DNA from: Meloidogyne chitwoodi | Taxonomy: Eukaryota; Nematoda; Chromadorea; Rhabditida; Meloidogynidae | NCBI GenBank assembly: GCA_015183035.1 | Contig: JACZZP010000008.1 | Span: 1,922,001-1,986,000 of the forward strand | Direction of reading: 5' to 3' | DNA length: 64,000 nt | Shown here: in pieces, positions 52,401 through 63,556 of the stretch | Layout: every line of letters starts with the position of its first letter | Position numbering within the stretch: the stretch's first letter is position 1 | Notes under the pieces: model-generated | What the model was told of the DNA's origin: nothing | The model's input: only the letters and a program-made list of their open reading frames with translations | Databases searched by the model: none | Made by a program: the position numbers and the translations under genes

Positions 52401-53167
52401 TTTAAGTAAAAAATAAATAAAAGTAAACCAGCAATAGTAATCAAAGTTCCAATAAAAGAAATAAAATTAGCTAGGCAAAGACTGTCTGAAAAATTTTAAA
52501 TTAAATAAAAAATATTTTTTTGGGTTAAAATAATTTTTAAAAATTAAAAAAAAATACTTTTACGTCCATAGCGTTCTGTAAATAAAGGAGTGAGAATTGT
52601 GCCTAAAATTAAATATTTTTATCAATTTTTTAAATTTAATTTTTACCAAAAAGATAACCAATAAACCAAATATTTAAAAGCAACGACCAATACCTAAAAA
52701 ATAAAAATAAATAAATTAATTAAAATGTTACCAAGTAAATGCCCATACGGTCAAAATACTTCCACGAGCAATATAAGAATTATTAATAAATTCTCTAAAA
52801 GGAGAAAAAAATTTAATTAAAAAATATTTAAAAATTTACCTAAACGAGTCTCCTGAAAATTAATTTTAATTTTAAAAATAAATTTAATTTTGTAAACCTG
52901 CAGTGTTTGGATATGAAGAGGAATAGCCTTCCTAAAAGTAAAAAAAAAATAAAATAAATTTAGAAATAATTTTTTTGCTCTTAAGATTAACAAAAAATCA
53001 ATTTCGATAAGAAAATTAAAGAATAAAAAAACATTAAAATTTATTTACCAGAAAATTAGATAAAGCAGCAACAGCAGCAATTAAACCAATAATTCTTGAA
53101 GGACTTCCTCTAAAATTAAAAAAAATTATTTAAAATTAAATTTAAAAAAAAACCTTGGAGCAAGCAT
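49463..53167 (-). CDS. SLC2-type (GLUT-like) sugar transporter of the major facilitator superfamily
   Basis: The minus-strand start MLAPRGSPSRIIGLIAAVAA is at 53167, with about 16 exons. The loop motif after helix 6 appears as LRESPKFLLLNRNDKKAA (51850-51920) in place of PESPRYL. GPIAFFITSELVPQRFRSIV at 50590-50665 is the GPxxxxxxxELxPxRxR helix-10 region. ELPETKGREIHEIVDQL (49880 and 50120-50150) is the PETKG motif after helix 12. The tail is acidic and ends EEGKE. Family knowledge: facilitative or proton-linked transport of hexoses across membranes; substrate is not predictable here. Introns hold a TTCCGGAA array and two small inverted-repeat elements. Exact exon edges for the many short exons are approximate. 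Confidence 0.85.
49938..50100. mobile_element. Small inverted-repeat element (MITE-like) A
   Basis: Ends ATCTCTATCTTATCCCACC and, inverted, ATCTCTAACTTATCCCACC match at all but two positions, about 160 bp apart, in a transporter intron. No clear target duplication can be fixed. Confidence 0.5.
50386..50552. mobile_element. Small inverted-repeat element (MITE-like) B
   Basis: Left end tctctctgacttataccac and the inverted right end ttctcccacttattccac are similar to each other and to element A (ACTTATNCCAC). It lies in the next stretch of the same gene's introns, with no coding content. Confidence 0.4.
51045..51190. repeat. 23-bp minisatellite with TTCCGGAA core, six copies
   Basis: Cores at 51049, 51072, 51095, 51118, 51141 and 51164 give an exact 23-bp period of tattccggaaaagtttattt plus aaa. 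The fourth and sixth read CCGAAA. Degenerate boxes flank it at about 50995, 51198 and 51245. It lies in a transporter intron. Confidence 0.97.
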
Positions 53168-54024
53168 AGCAATCACTCTGGAAGTGAATAAAAAATGAAA
53201 TGCTCACCACCCAATTGATCAATAATTTTAAATATTTTTTGAAGCCAGTTTGTTTGTTTTAAACTTTAAATTTTGATTTTTGTAAACTCTTTTTCTGAAA
53301 AAAGTTAAAGAGTTAAGTGTTAAGCAATAAAAAGGTTGTGTATTTTTAAAAGAAATATAAATTCTGTTAATAACTTAATAGAAAGGTAAACAAATCTTTC
53401 TCTTTGTAAAATAATAATTTAGAAAATTTAATTATTTAACCAGCTGATAGAAACTAAAAAAGACACAATTTTGAAATTTTTTAAAATACAAAATGCTGCA
53501 AAAAGTTCATTGGTTTGTGTAGTTATCATGTGAAAAAGGTGTAATTTTTGCAAGATTCGAAAAATGTGAGTTATTATACATATGGAAAAATATATTTTAC
53601 AATAATTATATGCAAATTTTGGACCAAAGATTAAAGAAGAGAAAAATTATTTAAAACAATCCAATTTGTACTTTTAAATTGCACTTTTAAAATTAATTTG
53701 GCATTATGTAATATTAAATGACATTTTGTCCAATTATTTATTAAAATAAAAATAGTGTAGAAAAAGAAGAGAGACAGATTATTATTGACTCTTTTCTACT
53801 TATTTTTGGGATTAATGTGTTTGTTGCTTGTTAATATTATTTCCAAAGCAGAAATGATGAAGAAAAGAAATGTGTACTTTATATGAATTTTTTAAACTTT
53901 TATAATTTAACTTTTGTTTCTTTTTAGCGTTTATTAATCAATATTAAAGCTTTCTTTAGTGTTCTTTAATTGAAATGAAAATTAACTAGACAACAATTTT
54001 ACTTTTATTTTATCAAAAAAGAGT
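53168..54024. promoter_or_regulatory. Divergent intergenic region between the transporter and unc-76
   Basis: About 860 bp of AT-rich DNA upstream of two genes that read outward. It should contain both promoters. No motif is assigned. Confidence 0.4.
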
Positions 54025-56019
54025 ATGAGAACATCTTCTAATCGCTCAGCTTGTGATATTGAAGTTCCAGATGTTCCACTAGCACAATTTGATGAACTTG
54101 AGCTTCATGATGACTCTAATCTTGAAAGATGTTTTCTGCCGAAATCAAATCTTGGAATGAGGTGTTTATATAAATTTGTTAAATTATATAAATTATAGCT
54201 ATTTTTAAGACCTCGTAATCAACAAACTCCACAAAAAATTGTTTCAGAAATGGACAAGTCTAGCTCTTCCACTTCGAATTCTATGATTTCCACTTCATTA
54301 CAAGATTTGGTCGAATCTTTTGATAAAAATGTGACTGGCGTTTTAAAAGATATGAACAAATGTACTGAACAAATTGCTCCAGTCAAAATTCGTTCACAAG
54401 AGGAAATTATGAATGAGAGCCAGTAAATATATTTTTTTAATTTTTTAGACCTTTTTTCATCTCTTTGAATTTATAATTATTTAAAATTAAGGTTTTGGTG
54501 GACTCTTACCGGAAATTATGGAAGTCTTCCTCCTATTGATTTTCACCAATCAGCGATCCATCGTAAACAAATGGCTGCACTCGATTTGAAAGTTACTAAT
54601 AAGGTTAATTTTTAATACCTTTTCTGTCCATTTCTCTAAAATCTAAAAATATTTTACTTTAAGAATAATTTTTATTTCATTTAATTTTTTGCAAAAATTA
54701 ATTTTTAAAATAAAAAAAAATTATTTAGCAACGAAATCTTGATGGAACTACTCCAACAGGCCCTGACAGTCTTACGAACAGTGACAGCGGAGAAGATGAT
54801 GATAGTAGTGAAACAAAAAGTGATACTCAACGATTAGATTTTCATGCAGCTTCAATTGGAAGTGATGCTTTGCCAGCTGTAAATGCGGATAGAGTTATTG
54901 AAGAGATTGATGATATTATTCAGGTTTTTTTGGGTTTTTTAAATATATTTTTAATAATTTAGGCCGGTGATTTAATGACCCGTTCTTTGATAAACACTCC
55001 ACGAACATTAGAATCATTTGATTCAATGTATTCTTCAATGCGTTCTCCAAACAATTGTATTGATAACGAACAACTCTTTAATGGCAAACAGCAGCAAAAA
55101 TGCAATGAAATGAATCCAATTTGTTCTGAAGGTTTTTGTAATTTTTAACAATTATTTATTTATTTATTTTTAAAAAGAAATGTCTCGCTATAGTCAAAGT
55201 AAATTAATCACAATAGTCTCAGAAATAGAGCAAATAATTCAACTTTATAATGAAGAATTGGTTAATGAACTTGCTCGTCGTGATGAATTAGAATATGCTA
55301 AGGAAGTCAGAAATCAATTTATTACTTTATTAATTAATGTTCAAGAACAGCGAAGAAAGGCTTTGGCAAGTCAGAAAAAGCAGCAACGTCAAAAGGATAC
55401 AAAAACTTCTGCACCGAAAAATAATGTTGTTTTTTTAATTTTTATAATATTTTAAAAGTTTAAAAAAATAATTAACCCTGGATAATGGAATTTTTGTTTT
55501 TTTATTTGGGTCAAGAAGAAGAAGAGATTTTTCAATTGTCGATTTTCAAGGATTTCTTTTTTTAAATTTTCGACATTTTTTAGTTTTTAGAGATATCTCT
55601 CAGGGGTCCAAAAGATCATCCTCTTAATTACAGTCATTTTTTTAATTTAAAGTTTTTTTAAATTAATTTTTTCAATGTAAAAATTAATTAAAATATTGGG
55701 CCTTTGCCTATGATTTTAATAAATTTAATAATTTTTTTAAATTTAATTTAAAGTTGTGTTCAGTCAAAATTCCTTATGATAATTCTCAGGAAGTACCAAA
55801 TATTTGCGTTTTGGAATCTCTAAACAAAAGTATTTTAATTTAATTTAATTTATATATTTTTAAAGTTTTACAAGCAATAAGTGATGACAATGACCAACTG
55901 CCGTCATTCCTTACAGATTATATTTTAAACGGTTTTCTTTTTTTTAAATAAATTATTTTTTAAAAATTATTTTTTAAGTGATTTGTCCTTCAAAAAATTC
56001 AACAAATTTTGATTTTTAA
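54025..56019 (+). CDS. unc-76: UNC-76 / FEZ (fasciculation and elongation protein zeta) homologue
   Basis: The protein starts MRTSSNRSACDIEVPDVPLA with an acidic N-terminus. The FEZ signature QFWWTLTGNYGSLPPIDFH is near 54490-54545, and VNADRVIEEIDDIIQ near 54880-54925. A coiled coil of SKLITIVSEIEQIIQLYNEE and ELARRDELEYAKEVRNQF lies at 55195-55330. The C-terminus is VKIPYDNSQEVPN, then LPSFLTDYILNVICPS, stop at 56019, matching the end of FEZ proteins. All junction phases agree. Family knowledge: a kinesin-1 cargo adaptor needed for axon outgrowth and bundling in C. elegans. The conserved stretch between coiled coil and C-terminus found in vertebrate FEZ1 is short or missing here; an exon in 55440-55750 may have been overlooked. 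Confidence 0.92.
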
Positions 56020-56544
56020 TTAAAATTTGTTTTTTGCTTATTTTTATAAAATTTTAATGCAAGTTATTTTTAATATTCTCTAATTTTTGCTTTTTTTCTT
56101 TCTTCTTTTTTAATTTTTATTCATCTCAAATATTATTAAAATTTAATTTCTTTTTAAATTTAATAATTTAGCGAGGAATTTATTTTTGGTTAATTATTTA
56201 AAAAAATTTTTTTTTTAATGGATTAAAATTAAAAAAAAAATTAATCATTTAATTTCTTTATTATTATTTTTGCTTTAATTTTAAGCTTTTTTTGTATTTT
56301 TAACGAATATTATTTTCTTTTTTTTTCCCAGATTATTTTAATATTTTATAAAAATATTAAAATTATATAAAATTAAATAAATGTATCTCATAATTAACTA
56401 CGCATTTTTTGCTTTTTTTTTTTGAATAAAAATTAATTTTTATTTAATAAATTTATTTTTATCTTTATTTATTTATAATTTATTTTAATATTTGTTTTTT
56501 AATTTCTTTTTTAATTTAATTTTAATAAATTAATAAATAAATTG
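56020..56544. other. AT-rich spacer
   Basis: 525 bp between the unc-76 stop and the ACTMAP-like start, same strand. No exon is seen. Confidence 0.5.
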
Positions 56545-58322
56545 ATGGATGATGTTTGCAATAATTTTGGACCTCTTTTTAATTCTAATTTGGATAAAAT
56601 AACAAAACAATTTAATTATTTAAAAGGTTTTTGTTTTGCTAATAAAATTGTTAGACCTGTGCTACAAGTTGGTCCTACGTTAGTTTTATTATTTTTTGGA
56701 TATTAGAAAAGTGTTTTAATATTTTTTAGCTCAAAATTCCAAAAAAAAAAAAAAGAATTTTTTAGTTAACAAATATTCACCTTTTAAAATAAAAATTGGG
56801 ATAAAATTATCCGTTTTTTTAAAAAAAGTTTCCGAATGATTTTTTGAAATTAATTTATTTTTTTTTGAAGGGATAAGTCTCTTGAACAACTTAAAATCTT
56901 CTTAAAAATATTTGTTTAATTTACCAATATATTTTTTTTAAATTTTTAAAGTTGTGGAACTTGACTGAAATTAATTTAATTTTCTAATTAATTTAATTAT
57001 TTTTTTAAAGTTGTGGATTTGCTGCATTATCAAATGCTTTAAAAATAAATAATTTAAATTCTCCAAAATTAAATGAATTGGTAGAATTAGCACGTTCTGA
57101 AGGAATAACAAATTTTGGAGAAATATTTTCTGTAGATTATTTGATTAATTTTATTCAAAAATATTGGCCTAATTTAAATCCAAAAATTGCAAAATTATCA
57201 GAAATGGAAAATGATGATATTTTTATTATTAAACATTTTTTGAAAAAAAGAGAAAAAAATGATGACAAGGTTTTTGTTAATTTTTATTTAATTTTTAATT
57301 TATTTAACTTTAAAAAAAATTTTAAATATTTTTTAATTAAAAAAAATTTAAGATAATTTTTTTAATTTTTTAGCCCTTTAAAAAATATTTTTTAAATTTT
57401 TTTTTAATATTTATTTAAAGATTCCAACAATTTTAATTCCATATGATTGTGATAAAGGCAATTTTGAGCCTTGCAAAAGAAATGGACTTGGTGCTCATTG
57501 GGCAATTTTGGTTTATTTTTTTAAATTTATTTTTATTAAATTTTATTATTTTATTTTAAGACAGGTTTTCTTTTATTTTGTAATGTTAAAAAAGAAGAGA
57601 AATCTGATGAATCTAATTTTATAATTAAAATGATTAATTTTGTTGATTCTGATGATTTTTTGACTGAAGCGAATTTAAATGAAAAATATTTTTTATATTT
57701 AATTGGTTATCAAGGAAAGAGCAGGTTTTTATTTAATTTATTTAATTTTTGGTTAACTTTTACTCTTATATTTTTTATAAAAAATAAATATATAATTTAA
57801 TATTATTTTTTAAAAAATTACAAAAACCCCTATACATTAGCTTGACAAAAAAAATAAAAAAAATGGTCATCCAATTAATTTAATTGGCAAAATCTAAGAT
57901 CACAAAAAAGACTGTGTTATCACTTTAAAACACTTTAACTTATTATTAGCCTTTTTGAAAATAAATTAACTGAAATTATTGTGTAGGGGTGTGAGCAAAT
58001 ATTAAGAAAAGTTGAAAATAAGAATAAAAATACTACCTAATTTTAAATTTATTTATTTATTGTGAATAGATATATTAATAATTTTGCAAATATTTTATTT
58101 TTTTTTTAAATAAAATTTTTTAGCTTTACTTTATTTTTTTCTTTATATTTTATTTTTTCTTTTTTTAGTCATCCAGCAATTTGGTCTTTTTCTTCTTTAT
58201 TTCAAAGCAATGCACAATTGAATATATCAACTGAGTGCCAACAAAATAAAAATAATAATTTTTGTCTTCCCCCAGAAGGAATAAATAAAGCATTAAAAGG
58301 GAAATGTTTACTATTGAATTGA
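56545..58322 (+). CDS. ACTMAP: Actin maturation protease (ACTMAP / C19orf54 family)
   Basis: Five exons, about 285 residues. The N-terminal segment ends in LQVGPT|CGFAALSNALK, with the presumed nucleophilic Cys right after the splice junction. RNGLGAHWAIL near 57490 supplies the His. LIGYQGKSSHPAIWSF spans the last junction. The C-terminus FCLPPEGINKALKGKCLLLN matches the family's end (PEGG...LLL). Family knowledge: this cysteine protease removes the acetylated N-terminal residue or residues of actin in the cytoplasm. The decoy sequence ttttaaagttgtgg at 56950 mimics the true exon-2 acceptor at 57010 but runs into a stop. The ATG of the next gene is 103 bp after this stop. Confidence 0.85.
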
Positions 58323-58425
58323 GGAAATAATAAATTATTTTTAAAGGTTTTATTTTATTTTTAAAGTATTTTTTAATAAAATCATTCAATTTTTTAAAAT
58401 AAATAATAAATTTTTTTAATAAAAA

Positions 58426-59765
58426 ATGTCTTCTTTAAGAACAGTTAGTTCGGGTGTTAGCAGTGTTATTGGAGGTTTTTTTTTAATTTAAATTAAAAAA
58501 TTTTTTAATTTTTTAATTTTTCAAGTTGACAAAATTAAAGGTTGGAAAGTTGTGCACAAATCATTACCTCGTATTATTGACTATGGACGAAATGAAGGAA
58601 TTCTACAGGTTTTTTTTGTTTTAAATTTTAAGGTTAAATGCTTCTAAAAAATTAAAAAAAAATTTTAAAAATAAAATAAATTTAAAAAAAGGCCACCGCT
58701 TCAATGCCAGGTATTGTCCTCGCCGCGCATGATGCTGCTCACCAAAAGACTAATAAAGATAATAAAAATGGAGACAAAGTGAATTTACCTACTAATGACC
58801 TTACACGTTTATTTAAATTTTATTTATTTTTTTAAATTTTATTTTTAAAGTAATGCATGAAGCAATCCCTTTTCTACCTCTTCCCGTAGCCCTAACTTGC
58901 CTTTGTTTGAATATTTTATTGCCTGGATCGGGTACTATATTTAGTGGATTTGCAGCTCTTTGTATGGGTCAACCTCGTGTAAATATTAAAGAAGGACGTA
59001 AATTAGTTACTCTTTTGGTTAATTTTGTTGTTGGAATAAGGTTTTATATTTTTATTTAATTTTTATTAATTTATTTTTAAAAAAAAAGTCAATTCTTTAC
59101 AATAACTTTTATGTTTGTTGGTTGGTTTTGGTCTATTGCCTGGGGTGGACTTTTAATTATACACGCAAGTAAATTAATAATATTTTTTTCTGTTAAATAG
59201 AATTAAAATTTGGAGGATTTTTGAAGAATTTTTTAATTTTTTTTTAAATTAAAAAATATTTATCTTGAACACCATCACGCGATTTTTAATATTTTTTTTT
59301 AATTTTTTTAAATTAATTTTTGGTCCAACCTATTTTTTTGCTTTTTATTATTTTATTGGAGTTTGGGTAAGCCGAGAGATGATTACCAAAAATTTCAGAT
59401 TATTTTAAGTTATCGAATCGCTTTTCTTAACTCTCAATTTTTTATTATAAAATTAAAATTATTTAATTTTTTTAAATTTAGTGCAATATCGAGAAGCTTT
59501 GCAACAACGAAGAAGTGAAGCTGTAGCTACAGGTTTTTTTAGATTAATTTTGGACAGTTTGTAATTTATTTAAATTTAATTTTTAATTTTAGCAGCAATA
59601 GAGGCATTAACTAAAGATTCAATTTTACATCGTCGTGATGTTAAAACATTGGTTAAACAACACAAAGATAGAGGAAAAGAAGAAAAATGTAAAACAGCAG
59701 CAACAACCAAATCTATTAATAATAATGAAATAAAAACGGTAAAATCTTCAGAGAATGGAATTTAA
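58426..59765 (+). CDS. Stum/SPEC3-family membrane protein
   Basis: Seven exons starting MSSLRTVSSGVSSVIGG. The first hydrophobic region, AIPFLPLPVALTCLCLNILL, runs into the family hallmark PGSGTIFSGFAALCMGQPRV. Further membrane stretches are LVTLLVNFVVGI and TFMFVGWFWSIAWGGLLII. A charged cytoplasmic tail (YREALQQRRSEAVATA, then a Lys-rich end with SSENGI) follows. Family knowledge: Drosophila Stum is needed for mechanical sensing in proprioceptive neurons; SPEC3 is its sea-urchin cilia relative. The function in nematodes is not established. It is closely packed behind the ACTMAP-like gene. A possible trans-splice acceptor (atttttaaag) lies about 60 bp upstream of the ATG. Confidence 0.85.
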
Positions 59766-60464
59766 ATTAATTTAATTTATATAAAATTATCGAACTATTC
59801 CTCTCTCCGAGAAGACTGAAAAAAAAAAATTAATTATTTTGTGGAAGATTTTTCAGTTAAGATAGGAGAATTTTTCAGAATGAAATTAATTTTGTTATAA
59901 ATTTATTTTTAAATATTATTAGGTATATTTAATTATAAAAAATTGTAAATTATATAATAAAATAACATTTTCTCTCCCATCACAACAAAAAAAAATTACT
60001 GCAAAAAAGTAAAAAATGTTACAAAAAAAGAAGCAAAAAAGGATACACAAAAAATAAGCAGCCCCAATAAAGAGACAAAAAACTCACAAGATTAGCTACT
60101 TTTTTCTTAAAACATTTTTTAACCAAAATAATTAAGCAAATGTTGCCTTTATTAAAATTAAAAAATATATATTTCTCTTGATCTTGTGAGTGTTAAAATC
60201 TAATATAAAAATTAATGAAAGGTTTAAAAAAAACTTTATTTTTAATTAAAATTAACAGAAAAATCAAAAGGAAATACTAGGGTCGAGCCTCACCACATTC
60301 CAACACAAAACCGAAGTGCTACCCACTAAACCACGCCAACCTCAAGAGTAAAATCAAAAAATCGATATTATAAAACATTAGAAAAACTAAAATTGACCAC
60401 AAAATACTGAAGAAACAAAAAGAATCTCTCCCATTAAATATAAAAAATAATAAAAAAGAAAAAA
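59766..60464. other. Intergenic, convergent gene ends
   Basis: AT-rich sequence between the Stum-family stop (+) and the visible end of the SR-rich gene (-). A tRNA-like element lies at 60270. Further 3' exons of the SR-rich gene may be hidden here. Confidence 0.4.
60270..60348 (-). repeat. tRNA-like element
   Basis: Minus-strand A box GCGTGGTTTAGTGGGTAGC (60318-60337) and B box AGGCTCGACCC (60280-60290), with a stretched middle and unpaired ends. Confidence 0.55.
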
Positions 60465-61612
60465 CCTTGTGTTGTGTTATCATCAGTTATAGAAGCACTC
60501 CTATTTCGTAAGCTTGTACAAACATTGGAAGAGTCACTACTACTGCTATTACTTCGTCTACTTGTGCTTCTACTACTTGAACGACTTCTACTTTGTTTAA
60601 TATATGAAGGATTGTAGCGAGAACGAAAGTCTAATAATTAGTCAAATTTAACCATTTTAAATTAAATAAACCTGAAGAAACATTTTTTCTTACAAATTCA
60701 TCAACCATAGCATTCCAACTGTTTGTAGTATGAAGAACTGATCGATTTATGTAAATATTATTTCCACTTGTAGGTGGAAGAAATGAAGATGTTGAAACAC
60801 TTCCACCAATTTGTTGATTTAAATTGTTGGTCAAAACAGGAGGTAAACCAAGGGTATTAGATCCTAAAAAATAGATAATTGTAATTAAAAATTAAAAGAA
60901 ACCTAAAATATGTGAAACATTCAAATTCTGCTGGTTTGTCTGTAAATTCCCACCAACTAATTGAATCGTATTTCCAGCAATTTGTGACATCTAAAAAAAT
61001 TAATTTGAAATAAAGTATTTAAAAAATACATTTGCTGCAGGAAGTGCAGGAATCGAAGGAAAATATCCTGTTGGCGGTGGCATCGTAAATTTTTTATAAA
61101 ATTGTTTCGATACATTTCTCTTGTCATAATGAAAAGTTCTGTTGTTATTAAATTTAGGATTAACATAAAATTTATTTCCCAAAGATTGTTGATGTTGTTG
61201 TTGTAGAGAAGGTCTAAGTATATTTGTTGTTATTGATGGTGGAAATGATGATGCAATTATTGGAACTGTAGAAATACCTGGAGGTGGTGGAGTATTAGAA
61301 GAATATATTACTGATGGTACTGAAGAAAAAACAGATGTTGAACAACTTTGTGGATTTAATTGAGGGAAAGATGTCAATTTAATCTGAGATGTTACAGGAA
61401 CAGACTAAAAGAATTAAAAGTAAAATGTAAATTTAAAATTAAAAAAAAACCTCCAATTTAGACTGAACAGCAATAGAAACAATAGTCGAATCTTTTCCAT
61501 CTTCCATATTTTCATTAATAGAAGATTTCACAGCTTGTAAAGCATCAATTTCAACAGCTTTTTGAAGTTCTTTACATTTCTTTTTTCTTTCTAGCAGTTT
61601 CCAATTCATCAT
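60465..61612 (-). CDS. Low-complexity protein with an RS-rich C-terminal exon (3' end uncertain)
   Basis: The start MMNWKLLERKKKCKELQKAV at 61612 directly follows a splice-acceptor-like ttag|ACT, fitting an SL trans-splice. Proline/Ser/Gln-rich exons follow: FPQLNPQSCSTSVFSSVPSV, MPPPTGYFPSIPALPAANV, GNTIQLVGGNLQTNQQN and TNSWNAMVDEFVRKNVSSG. The last visible exon holds a serine-arginine tract (SRSRSSSRSTSRRS) and ends DDNTTQ at a donor near 60465; no next exon was found, or the frame runs on to a stop near 60437. RS tracts usually mark nuclear RNA-processing proteins, but no RNA-binding domain is seen. An overlapping frame from 61640 (MEEENEQLDYDELETARK) stops after 22 codons. Confidence 0.65.
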
Positions 61613-61877
61613 AGTCTAATTGTTCATTTTCCTCTTCCATTTTTATATTTCTAAAACAAATATTAGAAAAAATCAAAAAAATAAGAAAAGCTAATAAGCT
61701 ATATGGAATATTTTGTAAATTGGCTAAGTAAAAATCTGTAAAATATCAGATTCACAAATAAAGACAAAATTAAATATAAAAATTAAAACAATATTTAATA
61801 TATTTTCTATAAAATATGCAACAATTCCAGAGATCAGTGTCAATATATATTTAAATCAATAATTTGTTGAGGCACAA

Positions 61878-63556
61878 TTAGTAACAACGATAATCAAATT
61901 CATAATTCTTGTCAAAAAGCTTTTTTTTCACATACATTTTCTTTAAGTTGACTTCTTGTAGAATCTCGTTATCCTCAATGTTCTTTTCCCCATTAAGGTA
62001 GGGTTGTAATGCATTCATAACTTTCTCAGGCGGTATCTCCTGAAATCGATTCAGAAATACTTTTGTGCCTTTCAAATACTTCCGCAATTTAGCTTCATGA
62101 AGCCCGCCCTTATAGAATGACTTGTGGCAACTGAAAAATTTTAAATTCTTATACGAATTAAAATTGAAATAATAGTTTTTGTCTAATAAAATTTGTAATT
62201 TATGAAATAAAATATTAAATCAAAATAACAAAGATCAAACTTCTCTGCATTCACAAAAGCACTGTTAAGTATACCAACAACCTCGCTATCACCATGAAAT
62301 GGAATTGTAAAAATGCAAAAAGCTCTTATTGCATCGTGGCTCTCTACAAGAATTTTAAGTTTTGCCCAATACACCTTTACGGTATATGCAATTCCGCCCC
62401 AGATCTAAAATTATTTGAAAATAAAAAATCAATTATTATAATACTTTCTCCCCTGCTTGAAGAGTGTCAGGTTGAGCTTCATTCAAAAAGTCAGTGGCTG
62501 CCCTCAAAAATGTTTCCGCGTCGTATTTAACAATAGTCTAAAAATGATATTATATAAGTGTTTACCAAAAAAATTTTAACCGTCTTTTTCTAATGTGTGG
62601 TAGGTATATTAGCCCCATATTTTTATGTAAAGTACTATTTAGTAATTAATAAATTTGAATACTAACTAGTTATTTAAAATCAGGGTACAGATACACACGT
62701 AAGTACCGGAAAATTATATAAATAGAATTAGTATAATAAATAATACCTTTCCCTTTACTTTAGTAAGGCCTTCCTCGTCACAACGGATGTTTAAAAGTTT
62801 CTCAATTTCAGAATTTTTTTTTCGAAGAGCGTCTAATTCAGTTTTATGAAGTTCCTCTTCCTTTTTATGACGTTCCTCTTCCTTTTTTTGAAGTTCCTCC
62901 AACTCAGCTTCCTTCTTTTTTTGAAGTTCCTTCAAATCATCTTCCAACTTTTTAATCTTTTTTTTTTGAGCAACCCATGCAGTTTTGTCAACATTTATTT
63001 TCTTTTGTTCTGGTGACTAAATTATATTATAAACTAATTTAAATAAAATATTTTTAAAAGCTGGAAGATAAAGTAAAGTTGGTTATTTTGGATTACGGGT
63101 AAAAGCTAAAGATCGAAAAAGAAATCTAATATCGAAAAGTGACAACCGTTTGAAGAAAAGCTTTTTCGATAAAGCTATACACATCCCTGATTTAACTTTT
63201 TTTAGTTAAAAAACCTTTACTTTTAATAAATTTTCCGACAAATCTTCCAAAGGAGGCAAATTCGATGAAGAAGGTTTTCCTTGAAGAACTTCAGGTTTTT
63301 CTGTAGACTGACCACTTGTTCCCTTTTCCTAAATTTTTAAACATTTTTTTAATAAAAATTGAAAAAAAACCTTAGACTTCTGTTCATTCTTACTTTCCTG
63401 CTCATTCTCACACTTTTTCACATTCTCACACGTTTGTGTATTCTTTTGCGTTTGTTTAATCCTACGCTTTGACATCACAACGTTTGAAGAATTTTTGTTA
63501 TTGACAAGAAAATAGGCTGATTGAAATAAAACTAATTTAAATAACAAGTTAGACAT
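61878..63556 (-). CDS. Candidate secreted coiled-coil protein of unknown family
   Basis: Seven exons, all with matching phases. MSNLLFKLVLFQSAYFLVNN can act as a signal peptide; a second in-frame ATG lies 14 codons upstream. A Lys/Glu/Gln-rich region (SKNEQKSK, EKGTSGQS) and a strong coiled coil of about 60 residues follow (DDLKELQKKKEAELEELQ and onward). A folded-looking C-terminal part contains YDAETFLRAATDFLNEAQ, IWGGIAYTVKVYWAKLKILV, CIFTIPFHGDSEVVGILNSA, CHKSFYKGGLHEAKL and KVMNALQPYLNGE, ending DYRCY. I recognise no domain. Secretion and an effector role are inferences: plant-parasitic nematodes encode many lineage-restricted secreted proteins. The C-terminal part is less AT-biased at wobble positions than its neighbours. 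Confidence 0.7.

Noticed and set aside
57821..58000. Weak inverted pair cccctatacat / gtgtaggggtgtg in an ACTMAP-like intron
   Set aside because: Too short and mismatched to support a mobile element.
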